The notes under the pieces are model-generated. The model saw only the letters and a list, made by a program, of their open reading frames with translations. It was not told where the DNA came from and searched no databases. A DNA stretch of 64,000 nt from Terebella lapidaria (Eukaryota; Annelida; Polychaeta; Terebellida; Terebellidae): contig OX424568.1 in assembly GCA_949152475.1 (NCBI GenBank), positions 2,951,667 to 3,015,666 on the forward strand. The letters run 5' to 3'. A program made the position numbers and the translations under genes. This document shows positions 23,686 through 35,489 of the stretch, in pieces; within the stretch, counting starts at the first letter, position 1, and the number at the start of each line of letters is the position of its first letter.

Positions 23686-24439
23686 GAGTAGTCACGATAA
23701 GTAAATAAGTGTAATGGATGTCCGAAATAAGTGTGGCACCCTATAGTAGATCTAGTTGTGTAAACATCTTTCACGCAAATAGATCTATACTGTACGAAAG
23801 CAGCAAGTGGAGCGCGGAAATCCTCATTTATCGTCCACTTTAAACTATTGATCGTTTATTTCAATTTACTAACCGTACCGTAGCGTCCAGGGAATGCGTC
23901 GATGACTTATGTCAATTTTAGCCAAACTAGGAACATATGCGTTATTTTTCGGAAATATTATTGCAAATTCGCGGGCTAAATTGATGCACAAAGTTTTTGT
24001 TGTCTTGTCGTCAAATGTTTTGTACAAATGTTTTATGCGGACTGCAAAATTTGAGCATGTCCGCGAATATACTAGGCCTTCACTACTACTCTACTCTAGC
24101 ACTATTCACGGGCAGCTGTTGTTGGGCTGAACTACTACTCGTGCGCCCCTATGGTCTGTGTAATATTCTGTACTTTCATGAGGAAACGCCCCGACATTTA
24201 GGCATATATAGGCCTACTTTTCTAAACCTCGTTTAGGGCTACACCGGTTGTCCTGCGATGCCGAATGGCATCGTGTTATAACTTGGCATCATGGGCACAC
24301 TAACACTGCCGTTTGACTCGTAGCCTATCTATGAAAAAAAAAAAACTCAGAGTATAGGATTCATTGCGCGATGCAATATACTAGGACAGTTTAATATGCC
24401 TTATTCACTGGAACCAATTTACTATTGACCCAGTTTGCG
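23686..24439. promoter_or_regulatory. Shared divergent promoter region, C5orf34 / homocysteine methyltransferase
   Basis: The two genes start head to head, with 754 bp between the outermost start codons and no other gene between. The interval has no obvious TATA box. A perfect 7-bp-stem hairpin CGATGCC-GAAT-GGCATCG lies at 24256-24273. The bidirectional promoter is inferred from geometry, not from defined core elements. Confidence 0.5.
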
Positions 24440-26886
24440 ATGGATGCTGATGAGTGGCCCAAGTATTTAATACTGGACGGTGGACTAGCCTCGGAGCTGA
24501 CGGGGACTCACGGACTCCCGGAAGTTGACGTGAGTACATACTGTAAAATGACTAATTTTGGCGGACGAGTTATTTGGCGGTGGGGGGAAAACCGCCAAAT
24601 TAAATCGTCCGCCAAATTAACTAGATATATATATAATCAGAAATGTATGTGGTTTTGAAACCGCCAAATAACGTGGGGCTCACAACCGCCAAAATTAGTC
24701 GTTTTACAGTAGTATGTATACATGTACACAGCTTCAAATAAACCAAGTCGGGCATGGAATATCCCTCACGTACTATAAAAACCTATCATATCGGTAGCTA
24801 TTGGTATACGAAAAACACCAGTGGAGGTCGTTAGGAATGGCATGGTTCTAAAATAGTAGTACTTGTAATGACATTTGGTATGAGACCATATATAGGTACT
24901 GGGTAGGCCTATGCATATAAGAATCACGGTTAACAAACATAACGTGGCGAATTTGCCTATGGGCAAGTGTTTGATCACAACACTACCTAATACTTTGGCA
25001 GCTACACGTTTGAAGCACGCGTTGCTGTGGTAACGTCTATTGTTTTCACCCTCGTGCTCGTGAGTTGGCACAGCACCTTGGAACCATAGAACTAGAGAGA
25101 TCCTCTAGTTCTGGGCTTGGAACCTGGGGAGTTGTCTTCAGATCTGGGCAGTGATTACCATGGTTATCATGGTTATAGAGCAGTAACAAGCGCTTATGTC
25201 CCAGTCAAGGTTATGCGAGTCCTTGATTCCCGGGGACATTTCTCAAAGAAGATACTCAAGGAGGCTGTATGTTGGCATGATGCCATGTCTATCCAGTAGG
25301 CCTATGTGTGGGATCGTCTGACGCCTGACGGACTAATTCCCAGGTCAGGGCGTACATGTATGCACCCTAGAAGCTCGGTTATTGTGATGGTGTAACTTAT
25401 TTACAGGATGATCCCTTGTGGAGTGCAAGACTCTTGTTCACAAACCCTGGCATCCTGAAGGAAGTACACGGAAGGTACGTTCTATATGCTATCAGCATTC
25501 AAGTAGTCTCATGCATGTATCATCATACAAAGTGCTGGGGGTTTCTGCATTCGGGCTCATACATTCGCACGTGCCTTAACGCAGTTATCTGGAGAGCGGC
25601 GCAGACGTCATAGAAACGGCTAGTTACCAGGCGAGTGTGCCCGGGTTCTGTGAGCATTTGAGTATGACGGAGAGAGAGGCAAGGGAGCTGATAGTGTTAA
25701 GTGGGACCATAGCCATACAGGCCAGGGACACCTACTGGGCACAGCATCAACGAGAGGGTGGGTAGGCCTACATTTCCCAGCTATGGTTTTGTCAGTATCT
25801 CAAATGGCTTGAGTACATGAACCAATTGGATGCAATAAGTTTACAAAATTTCTTCTGTACAGGAAGACTGAAGCCATTGGTAGCTGGATCTATTGGCCCA
25901 TACGGTGCTTGTCTACACGACGGCTCCGAATACACGGGGATATACGTGGATACAATGTCTAAACAGGTCAGAATCAACACCCCAACATCTCCTAATTCGC
26001 TTGCATAAAAACTCGGTTGTGTTGTATTTGCAACTAATGTACACCGTCTATTCACATTAGAATTTGGATACCATCAAACTTAGTTGAAAAGGGATGGACT
26101 CCCTACCATGTGTTATCACGATAGAGACTACCTACAAAAATACTACCACGCTGGGAATGCATTTATACAGCCTACATGTAACTTTGTGTATCACAGGATT
26201 TGGTGGGTTGGCACCGCCCCCGTGTAAGAGCTTTGATTGAGAGCGGTGTTGACTTGCTGGCTTTTGAGACGATACCTGCTCTGCAAGAGGCAGAAGCTGT
26301 CATAAGTTTACTGTCAGAGTTCCCAAACACGTGTGCCTGGATCTCCTTCATGTGTAAAGATGGTCAGCATCTCGCTCATGGTGAACATATCAAAGAAGCT
26401 GTCCAATCGGTCGCCAGTAGCAACCAAGTCGTAGGGGTGGGAGTGAATTGTACCGCGCCAGAACATATCACATCCCTGGCTACTAGTATCAAGGAAGTTT
26501 GTGGAGAACGCAAGAGGATAATTGTGTACCCCAATAGCGGAGAAACATGGACGGACGAGAAAAGGTGCGTCATTCAAAACGATCTAATTTGGCTTATAGC
26601 AATATGAAACGTGTGTTGACGTCGCGCAGGTTGTGTCAACTACCTTTCATCAGAACATAAAATTATTCAACAATATTTTATTCATTTCATCATATTACGA
26701 ATTTGGCCAATGAATTTCAGATGGAGTGGCAAGGAATCTTGTACACCGATCCACGAGCGTCTCTCTGATTGGCTGGATGCTGGCGTCACGTGGATAGGAG
26801 GCTGTTGTCGGATTGGACCATCAGATATCAATAAAATCAGACTAGCTATGGATGTGTATACTAGTATACAAAACAAAGACAGATGA
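24440..26886 (+). CDS. Homocysteine S-methyltransferase
   Basis: Plus-strand exons 24440-24529, 25407-25474, 25585-25757, 25863-25966, 26197-26564 and 26721-26886 join in phase to 322 residues, the usual size for the family. The enzyme transfers a methyl group to homocysteine to give methionine in the cytosol, in MmuM-type enzymes from S-methylmethionine or AdoMet. Visible family marks: [11 protein letters not shown] at the N terminus, [36 protein letters not shown], and the three zinc-ligand cysteines in [10 protein letters not shown] and [10 protein letters not shown]. The start is the first ATG in frame after an upstream TTG, and MDADEW leads straight into the conserved core. Intron 1 contains a MITE 11 nt from the donor. 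AATAAA follows at 26925. BHMT is less likely because the protein is short and of the MmuM type. Confidence 0.93.
24541..24709. mobile_element. 169-bp MITE with TA target duplication, in methyltransferase intron 1
   Basis: TA-CTGTAAAATGACTAATTTTGG at the left mirrors CCAAAATTAGTCGTTTTACAG-TA at the right. The interior repeats TTGGCGG/CCGCCAA blocks that can pair. A relative lies at 59128-59322. It has no coding capacity; the TA duplication and small size fit a Tc1/mariner-type MITE. Confidence 0.85.
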
Positions 26887-26924
26887 TAAACAATGTTTGA
26901 TATGCATTTGATTGGTCTTCTCTG

Positions 26925-26937
26925 AATAAATTTTAAT
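26925..26937. terminator. Interlocked convergent poly(A) signals
   Basis: AATAAA on the plus strand (26925-26930) is 39 bp past the methyltransferase stop. ATTAAA on the minus strand (26932-26937) is about 130 bp past the PTER-1 stop. They are separated by one base, so one 13-bp block carries hexamers for both convergent genes. Confidence 0.65.
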
Positions 26938-27068
26938 GTGGATATCTCCCGTTGTTCTTCAAAGTTGGACCCGTCATTTTTTCCTCAATGATTCAATCGT
27001 TCATTCAAGCACCAGTAAGAAGGAGAATAAAAAGCAAATTGTTTTTATATGTTAGAAAGGGCAGCATT

Positions 27069-30000
27069 TCAAGCTCCAGTGAGCCATCTCCGGGGGTTGT
27101 TGACGAGAATGTGATCCAGTGTTCCCTTGGCAACGCCTCGATCTATCATCATTGGTACAACCGTCTCCAGGATATGGGTGAAACCATGGCCACCGTACCG
27201 TACCTGTCAATACGACACTCATTACATTACGATACTTAAGCTGACATGTAGATCTACAAAATAAAGATACAACACCAAACTGACCAGACGATGTAAAGTG
27301 TGTATATCTTGCGACATGAGAACTTGGTCCAGGAATCCATCCTCCAAGAGCCACTTAATCCTCTCAACACGCTGGGCATCACTTGGCATATCTTCGGCAG
27401 ATAGCTGGTACCGTGATGTTTCTACCCCGAACAGATCGTACTCGCAGTAACAACCCGTATCAGCAAACTCCAAAATTTGCTCCTTTGTCGTCAGCGTACC
27501 TGCGATGGAGGTGAGAGATTGACATTAGACACCATATGGTCATAAACGGAATCTACCCAGGCCAATCGATGTTTTGTGTAATAGGGAAGTGTACAGTAGG
27601 CCTACATGTAGACTTATGTGCAGTCCGGACACTATGATTGTGGTGTCACTACTTGCGCCACCCCTACTCACGGTCTAAGTGAGACATGACTGTCCTGCGG
27701 ACGTTACCCCCAGCCTCCTGGAAGACCCTGAGGGCCTCTGCTGGGGAGTCTGGATGCCGCCCGGAGTGGATGATCACCGGGCACCCTCCCAGTGTCTCCT
27801 GGGTAATGGCCGCTGCCCGAACTGACTTCACCTCTCGTTCTGTACCAGGATATGGCGGGAATCATCAGTTGTTTAGTCAGGATTTTCCAACAGTAGAGGG
27901 ACACTCTTTCACAAATACGCCCAAATATGTAGGTGAAAACATGGTGACACTGTCACCCCACCACGAAACATAAATACAAAACACACATGTAAATCATATC
28001 CACCTACATGTACATGTATGGATCGAAATTGCACTACATCACACGTTTTGATTGTGGGGTATTCCAGTTACATGTACGGCTTAATAGGATATTATCAGAG
28101 TTGATCTCTATTTACCCGAGAGTGGCCACGTACAGCCGACCTCCCCGATGACACCACACTTGACTCCAAAGTCAGGGATGCCCTGGGTAATGTCCCGGGT
28201 CATCTCCTGTACTAGCCTCTCCTCGGTCCAGGAGTCATAGGCGGGCGGCAGGGACGCGCTCACGTAGAAACCTGCGAGGACGGGGGATGGCGTGGGGGTG
28301 TTTCATGGGAATGAATTGCTGATGACATTTCAAGTCATTTATTGATTTAGAGACAATTACAACACTCTGTAAGGTGGCCATTGAAGAAAAGATGAAAATG
28401 TGTATCTCATTTCACATGTAGTTTTTAGCTGCTAAAATCAATTACACTGTTGGTCAATGGTTTACTATTCTTTGAAATGCACATCGTTAAGAAGTAAAAA
28501 CTTATGATTGCGATTTGATATATGCGTAACTCTCAAGCTGGTTGGGTGGAGCCACAAGTTACCTGTTCCAAGTATGACATTGAGGCCACTCTCACGTGCA
28601 ATCCTGCACACGTCCGCCACATTCCGGTGCAAGCCAAATGTTGAGTTCTCAACCAGCGTCCTGCCGCCCGCTGCCTGGCAACAAACATGTACATACCGAG
28701 TGGATTCTATTTACTGTTTATCCATTCTATTTAGTAAATAGTGTAGTATATATTTTATTATGTTATTATGTGTATATTTCCTAGTGCATATACACTTATA
28801 CCAAAATGAACTACGGCAGCGACCTGATCCTTTCCAGGAAGAACCCAGCGTTCCCTTTTCCCATGCAACCGCAGACTTGACAACGTTTGCCGCGCAGACT
28901 TGACCCACGTTACACTTGGGTACACTGATAATCTGATATGCAAATTACAACCACCCTCAAACGCTTACACCAATTACTTCTTGCTATTACTTCTTGCCGC
29001 AAAGCACATGTTAGGCTGGCACCGCCTTGGTCTTTATGTAGTGAGAATGGACTGAGGAATTATTGAAGTGATTTTGTGAACTCTGATGTGTTTTAATTGT
29101 GTGAATGCGAGTGTGACTGTATGACCATCGTCTTCGACATCATGCAGTGACCGGTGTGTTTGGATCAGTATTAGTAAACCATTGAAACGACCTCGAGGTT
29201 GGTATCCTGTTAGCATAGCACTTAAAGACACCGGCCGTGGTTCATCAACAATAGCAATTTCAAAACTAAAACAAAATACAAGAGAAGTCCAACAGTCCTA
29301 AATGTGGGGAAAACATTTTCAATCGCATTTTTGGACCAACCATAAACCAGTGCGTCAAAGGTTCAATATTCTGCTGACCTTGAAAAGTTTGACATCATGA
29401 AGGACATCGTCAGGAACTGCGTTGATTCTCAGGTTGGACTTATGACTGAACCTGCGAACAACGTGACTTGTACATGTACACAAGGTGCTGCCTAACCTAA
29501 CCACAAAGTACATTTTTCTTTTACTCCATCACGATAAATTGTCCACCATGATAATTGTATGGATGAATGGACACACTTACGGGTGTTGTCTGATCCAGCC
29601 TGAGTTTTCAAGCGTGAATGGCATGGTGCTGCGCCATGTCTGGTCTTCTGTAGGGGGCACGTAACAGACATCGTAAGACATCGAGAGGTGTTCATGGCAC
29701 AGCGTCACTCCGAGGTCGTCAGGGGCAACCGGACCCAGCACTGCAATGTGTAATGTGGATGTCTTGTTATTTGCAAGTGAAACGTCATACACACCTTATG
29801 TGGACCAGTTATTGGAATCGAAACTTTCAAATACATTTATGGTGATCGGTGTGGCCAAGTACACTCGCATCAAAATCCCTGTTGTGATCTTGCAGCTTGC
29901 TGGTGTATACATTGTACAAGACAGGACCAAAGATGTTTCCTTGTGGCACGGAGAAATCCAGGTCAACTGATTGTGTGTATCGACAGTTCAGTATGTTTCA

Positions 30001-30353
30001 GGTTCCCAGAATCACTATTCCCATAACGAATTCCCATGATCCCATCGACTTCCGGTGCCAAATGACGGCTTGCGTACATGACTGCATTTCGACTAGTGAA
30101 ACAATCCCGATCAATTGAGATACGCCAATCCGAAATAGTGAATTTGGACCTTTCAATCGACGATCGTCATCCACTTTACATATCATTCATGTCCACTTGT
30201 CAAGGAATGCTTGTTAACAGTCAAGTTGGAGTTGTATGTAAAATGTCGTTTTTACTGTAAACCTCATAATATTTCATATCTAATAGAGTTGTGTTGTAAA
30301 CTTTGGAGGTGATTGAAAAATCACTCACCAGTTTGTACTTTACCAGCATCCAT
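27069..30353 (-). CDS. PTER: Phosphotriesterase-related protein, copy 1 (PTER-1)
   Basis: Minus-strand exons 30329-30353, 29581-29740, 29379-29451, 28563-28674, 28116-28271, 27672-27839, 27285-27499 and 27069-27203 join in phase to 347 residues (human PTER 349). It belongs to the amidohydrolase superfamily with a binuclear metal TIM barrel. Mammalian PTER hydrolyses N-acetyltaurine to taurine and acetate. Metal-site motifs are present: CHEHLSM, GEVGCTW (Glu), VIIHSGR, MSHLDR and SQDIHT (Asp). The C-terminal block YGGHGFTHILETVVP matches the vertebrate end. The start MDAGKVQT corresponds to human SGKVQT. It lies tail to tail with the methyltransferase, with 182 bp between stop codons. Nothing suggests decay. 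Confidence 0.95.
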
Positions 30354-31137
30354 GGTTACCTATTGTAAGAAATGTAGTACTAGTAGCCTATGCTTCAGTC
30401 CTATCTGATATGTCACGCAGTATACAATTAAACTGTCGCATACAATTAAACGCAGTGACAATGAACACGTGAGTGCAGAACAGCCTTTCAAAGTACACTT
30501 TCATTGTATGCATACAATGACATTCTATCTTTACACTGGTTTGAAGTGGTTTCTGTATAATGGGTGAGCTGCATGACTCGAAGTTGCAGGTCGTGAGTTA
30601 GAAGCCCACCGGTGGCCAAGGGATTAACATGTATCATGGCCGACCCCCGCCCAGATGAGTGTCCTGTGGGCCCAGTGAGCAGGCTGACCACTCATCTGTG
30701 AGTTCAGTGCTCTGCTGTGGTATGTCATCCTCGAGTACTGGTGGAGGGGACTTCTTCTTGCTATACTTCTTGTCTATTAAGAAGACTCTTTTGTGCTATT
30801 CTAACCTATTTCATGGTGTGATCAGAAGATATTTGAATGGCCAAATCGAATAGACCCATAGTTCTCGCACTATGACATAATAAGAACAACATTACGGAAC
30901 ACACTGAATGAATACACTCTGAATAATATTGGCGGGGTGATTGTCAACTCTTCAATTTTTTGAGTGACAAATGTCTGGTGGGTATTTGTCAATTGAGAAA
31001 ATGTCCAATGAGCTCCAACTCTTACTCCTATCCACCGTCCTTTTCTCGGTCCAGTTTTACTTTTTGGATGCCACAAAGCTTGTAGGCTTTGATGACTAGT
31101 GAAACTAGACGCTTCCGGTCGCCTACGACCGCTTGGG
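30354..31137. other. 5' flank of PTER-1
   Basis: The first 60-70 bp share scattered identity with the flank above PTER-2 (46228 onward; for example ACTAGTA, CTATCTGATAT), so part of the promoter was duplicated. The remainder has no recognisable gene. Confidence 0.5.
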
Positions 31138-31264
31138 TGTATCCCCCGTAGCCCTATCATCCCTGTTGCCCCAAATATATCACTGATGTACATTGTGAGT
31201 GTGAAACCTTTCAAGCTTATTGAAGGTCGAATTCAAGATCACCACTAAAATCACTGCATACGAA

Positions 31265-31760
31265 TTTCCATTTCGACATGTTCGATAAAATAACGAAATT
31301 ACAGCCAGATAAAAGTTTTCACCCAAAGTTATACTTCAACTCAGAATATTTGACAAACCTGGTTCCAAGTTGAAATTCAAGCAAAAGTTGACAAAAACTG
31401 CATTTCAAGATGACTAAATTGGAGCCAGATCGAACTTTTCACCATAAGTGATATTTCAACTCATACTATATGCCAAACTTGGTTCCAAGTTGAAATTCAA
31501 AGTAAAAGTTGACCAAAACTACATTTCAAGATGATGAAATAGGAGCCAGATCAAACTTTTCACCATAATTTAAACTTTAATTCATAATAATTATGTGCCA
31601 AACTTGGTTTCGAGCTGAAATTCAAGTAAAAGTTTACCAAAACTGCATTTCACGATGACGAAATTGGAGCCAGATCGATTTTTTCACCATAAATTATATT
31701 TTAATTCATAGTATGTGCCAAACTTGGTTTCAAGTTGAAATTCAAAGTAAAAATTGACTT
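31265..31760. repeat. Tandem array of about 120-bp units
   Basis: The landmark GGTTCCAAGTTGAAATTCAA (or variants) begins at 31361, 31481, 31606 and 31726, giving steps of 120, 125 and 120 bp over about four units. Each unit reads like a chain of GAAATT, ACTTTTCACCATAA and CCAAACTTGG blocks. Confidence 0.9.
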
Positions 31761-31769
31761 TAATGGTAA

Positions 31770-32320
31770 AAATAATGTTAACTTATTCGGTTACACCCAT
31801 GAAATCTCTACTGGACAAAACTTTTAAATTGTTGAGCCCAATAATAAATGTTTCTTGTCTTAACTATTTTTCTTGAGGTCATTAATAGACTTAACTAGTA
31901 AAAATGATGTTAACTTATTCGGCTACAGCCATGAAATCTCTACTGCACAGAAGCTTTACCTTGTTGAGCCCAATAATAAATGTTTCTTGTCTTAACTATT
32001 TTTATTGTGGTCATTAATAGACTTAACTAGTAAAAATGATGTTAACTTATTCGGCTACAGCCATGAAATCTCTACTGCACAGAAGCTTTACCTTGTTGAG
32101 CCCAATAATAAATGTTTCTTGTCTTAACTATTTTTATTGTGGTCAATAATAGACTTAACTAGTGAAAATAATGTTAACTTATTTGGTTACACCTGTGAAA
32201 TCTCTACTGGACAAAACCTTTACCTTGTTGAGCTCAATAATAAATGTTTCTCATCTTAACTTTTTTTTATTGTGGTCAATAATAGACTTAACTAGTAAAA
32301 CCAATGTTAACTTATTCAGT
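31770..32320. repeat. Tandem array of 132-bp units
   Basis: GTTAACTTATTCGG-type landmarks start at 31777, 31909, 32041, 32173 and 32306, giving steps of 132, 132, 132 and 133 bp. Each unit contains GACTTAACTAGT, TTGTTGAGCCCAATAATAAA and TTCTTGTCTTAACTATTTTT. It immediately follows the 120-bp array. Confidence 0.92.
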
Positions 32321-32890
32321 AATATTGTTCTGTTTTCACCAAAAACATCAGTTCTGTATTCTGAACAAGAATCCAGTGCAATTTGCTTTCATAGTACAGG
32401 TTATTGGAGTGATCACACATGTCAAAGTAGGCATTTTAATTGTTGTAATAAGTTAACCTCTCAAACTTATTAATATTTATTCGATCATTCTGAAAAACAA
32501 TAGGTTTCGTGTGATGGTCTTTCTCATTGAGCCTGTGCGATTTCATCATCATTCATCGAAAACTCCCACCCGTAGAGCGTTCACAACCCATGTGTGTTAA
32601 ACAGGCTAATTTGAGCACAAAATGTTACGCCAATCGGCTATTTTGGTTGCTATGGCAACCAAAATCGATAGGTGTTGAGATCTCACCATAAGTCATGTCC
32701 ATATAAAATATTATCAAAATCGGTTCAGATTTGTAAGCTGTAGTGCGTTCACAAGAAAGTGTCTGCGGACGCGGACGCGGACGCGGCGGCGGCGGCGGCG
32801 CGACGATCGTAAATCCATAGTATCCGCCGAACTTTGTTCGGGGGATACAATTACAAACTCTGACGCCAGTAAAACATTCATCAATATGTA

Positions 32891-33609
32891 CAGTAAACTC
32901 CCGTTATAACAAAGTCGATGGGACCCATGTTAGTACTTCGTTATAAAGGAAGTTTGTAATAAAAGAAGTTACATATTTAAATGTTGTTTCTCATTCATTT
33001 TTCCATGTGGTTTCTCTCAAAACAGGAACAAAATATGAATAGTTTGTGGTTCAATGGATACATGTTTCCGTTTGGAAGCCATGATGGCTTTTGAAAAATC
33101 TGTTCAATTTGCTCTATTCATACCGTCCGCCCTGTAAAACGTGATCAACATTTTATTGTTACATAATTTACTCAATATATTATGACAAAATCTGCTCGGC
33201 ATCGTGTAAAAAGAAGACTGTAATTGCATCGTGAAACAATATTGCCTGCCTGATTGCAATCGACCAGTGACACGTGCAGACAGCCGACAACTAAAATCAC
33301 AGCCTGCAATTCACCAATAGTCAATGTATTTGGCCACGATTTCTTTCTGATGGGCGATTGTCAAAAACCAGTGGGGCGTGAAATTGACCGGCTTCGATGA
33401 CTTCGCTCTAACCGTAGTAATTTCAATGAATTTGATGGGATTGGGACCAGCTCATGTGTTTGATATAAGCGAAATTTCGATATATCCATTTCGTTATATC
33501 CGGCTTCGTTTGTAATGTAATTGAATGGGGACTGGGCAGGACCACCAACCTGCTTCGTTATAAGTGGGTGCTTCGATATATCCGACTTTGAAATAACGGG
33601 AGTTTACTG
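32891..33609. mobile_element. 719-bp pogo/Tigger-type MITE
   Basis: The termini CAGTAAACTCCCGTTAT and ATAACGGGAGTTTACTG are perfect inverted repeats flanked by TA on both sides (32889-32890 and 33610-33611). The CAGT...CGTTATA terminal sequence and TA duplication are typical of pogo/Tigger elements. Internal ATAACGAAG-like blocks recur near both ends. It has no transposase reading frame. Confidence 0.87.
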
Positions 33610-33662
33610 TATGTGAAAAAGTTGTTTATTCCTCACCACATACATTATATTACAAGTATAAC

Positions 33663-33684
33663 GCCATGTTTTAGAAAACATGGC
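33663..33684. repeat. Perfect 22-bp hairpin
   Basis: GCCATGTTTT-AG-AAAACATGGC is an exact 10-bp stem with a 2-nt loop, just outside the pogo-type MITE. Function unknown. Confidence 0.8.
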
Positions 33685-35294
33685 AGAAAAAAACCCGGCC
33701 CTTTTATGTGTATGTGTTTCCCATGGACTCACAAATCTGAATTCAACACATTCAATACACAATCAACACATATATGAATAACTCACAACAATATTTGTAC
33801 AGTTCATATAAAAAGTCACACAATCAGTCACATCAAAGTAAATGAAACAGGAAATTGTGTACACCCTCAACCAACTTATCTCCCCCAAGTCCACTTAGAT
33901 GTACGGTATCCTTGCCAGATCGCCAGTGCCAGTCTTTGGACCTAGCCGTCGGCAGCTCTGTTAAAAACATCCTACTAAATTCCTGCTCCATAAGTCGCCC
34001 AAGAATCTGGAAACTATCTTCTAGTTTAAAATCTCACATTCCCAATATGCCCCAAAACATCACCATAGGTTTAAATATTCACGTAGAGGCGGCAGGATTT
34101 GATGAATAGGCCTAAAGTGTATGTGTACAGCCGTATTACAATGGATAGATGTCTAACCGATCCTGCACATTAGGCCCCTAGGTATATGTACAAAATTCCA
34201 TAGCAGGGCTCATATAAAACTGGAATAAAGGTTATACCTATTGCCGGGTTTTTAAGTACCCGTGGTCGAAAGCCCCACGAAAAATGACCTAACAGGCCTA
34301 ATGCAACTGTAATAATTCGAAAAGATAATTTTAAACTATTCTCTGAAATTTATGCTTACACCTAGTGTATCACTGTCTGTCGCTGCAATACAACATATTC
34401 TTAGTGATTACTTGTTGGCGTAGTTATATAACGCAGTGATTATATCTGGGGCGGTTCAAATATGAGAAGTTCCAAAATAACCGGCAGGAGAATCGGTAAT
34501 TGCACTTGCGAATACCAGCCGAAAACTCACTTGAAACAGCACTTCTCATTGTCATTCAAATTCTTATTTTTAGTATAGTGATATTAGCAGTGTTTTAAAA
34601 TCAGTTTAGCGGAATTTATCGGCTTTTATTGCAAATTCGCGAAACCAACACCAATGTATGCTGAATCTAAGAGAGTCGTCCGAGAGAGTCGGAAGACAGG
34701 AGATACATAGGGTGAGGTCAACGACAATCACATATACCCGGCCCTGAGGGGCCGGGAATTACACTAGATATACTATATCATGGTAAAAGAACATATGAAC
34801 TCCGGCTCAGTTCAACAGTTTATTCCGAACGACAAGGGATGGTGGAGACGATGGTGCAGTCACTATTATATATACTCGTTAGAACCGTGATATCCACCCA
34901 AACAAAATATTCCTTATTGCAGTCCTATATTGAGTCACTATACGATCACCACCACAGAACGATGCCTGCTGTCCATGAACAACTCCAACAACTAACCAGT
35001 GAAAAGCACGGTAAGGTGAAGGTCCTGTGCTGATGTCAAGTATGTGCGGTGTCGTGATTGGTGTAGAGCGAGTCGCATGTCCCTATGCAAGAGCTATAAA
35101 TAGATTGCTGATGTCATGAATGCGCTGGGAAAATGTCACGTAAGAAAGTTGTTTTGCACGTGGGCCAAGGAATAGCGGAAATCCCGAGGGAAATGATGCC
35201 AATGGCGCTGAGTCAGTGTGATGTTACGTGAGCGTGTAGGTACTGGGATTGGTTTTGGGTTCTAACGAGAGAACAATATAATAACACATTTGAT
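33685..35294. other. Spacer between the PTER copies; possible LTR- or promoter-like stretch
   Basis: No gene is recognised. CCCGGCCC blocks recur near 33694 and 34737 (there as CCCGGCCCTGAGGGGCCGGG). A TATAAATA box near 35096, AP-1-like TGAGTCA near 35211, and inverted copies of CTCGTTAGAACC (34875 and about 35259) give 34.8-35.3 kb a promoter- or solo-LTR-like look. The ends were not defined. Confidence 0.35.
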
Positions 35295-35335
35295 CAGGAA
35301 TCTTATACACCGATCCACGAGCGTCTCTCTGATTG
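35295..35335 (+). pseudogene. 40-bp relic of the methyltransferase last exon
   Basis: This stretch (core CACCGATCCACGAGCGTCTC) matches methyltransferase exon 6 at about 26729-26769 with about one difference. Beyond it, 35346 to 35489 aligns with the methyltransferase 3' UTR and the PTER-1 3' flank. The rest of the exon, including the GGCC zinc-site codons, is absent. It marks the edge of the duplicated block that produced PTER-2. Confidence 0.88.
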
Positions 35336-35421
35336 ACAGATGGTAAGTATATGTATTTGATTGTCCTGCTTTTGATAAATTTCGATTAGAATGTCAATTT
35401 TTTTCCCCGATGATTCAATAG

Positions 35422-35427
35422 TTTATT
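35422..35427 (-). terminator. Poly(A) signal AATAAA for PTER-2
   Basis: TTTATT on plus reads AATAAA on minus, 63 bp past the PTER-2 stop. The matching PTER-1 position reads TTCATT. The interlocked hexamers used by copy 1 are lost here (GATAAATTTCGATT). Confidence 0.55.
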
Positions 35428-35489
35428 CACCCCAAGAAGAAGGAGATTCATAGCTAGAACTGCATTTATAAATCAGAAAGTACAGCATT

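Larger units (their letters stand above)
31138..32849. mobile_element. Candidate repeat-rich element bounded by an 11-bp inverted repeat
   Basis: TGTATCCCCCG at 31138-31148 and CGGGGGATACA at 32839-32849 are perfect inverted copies bounding about 1.7 kb. The interior contains a roughly 120-bp array, a 132-bp array and a GC-rich stretch with (GCGGAC)n and (GGC)n near 32763-32797. There is no coding region. The assignment as one element is tentative. Confidence 0.4.
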
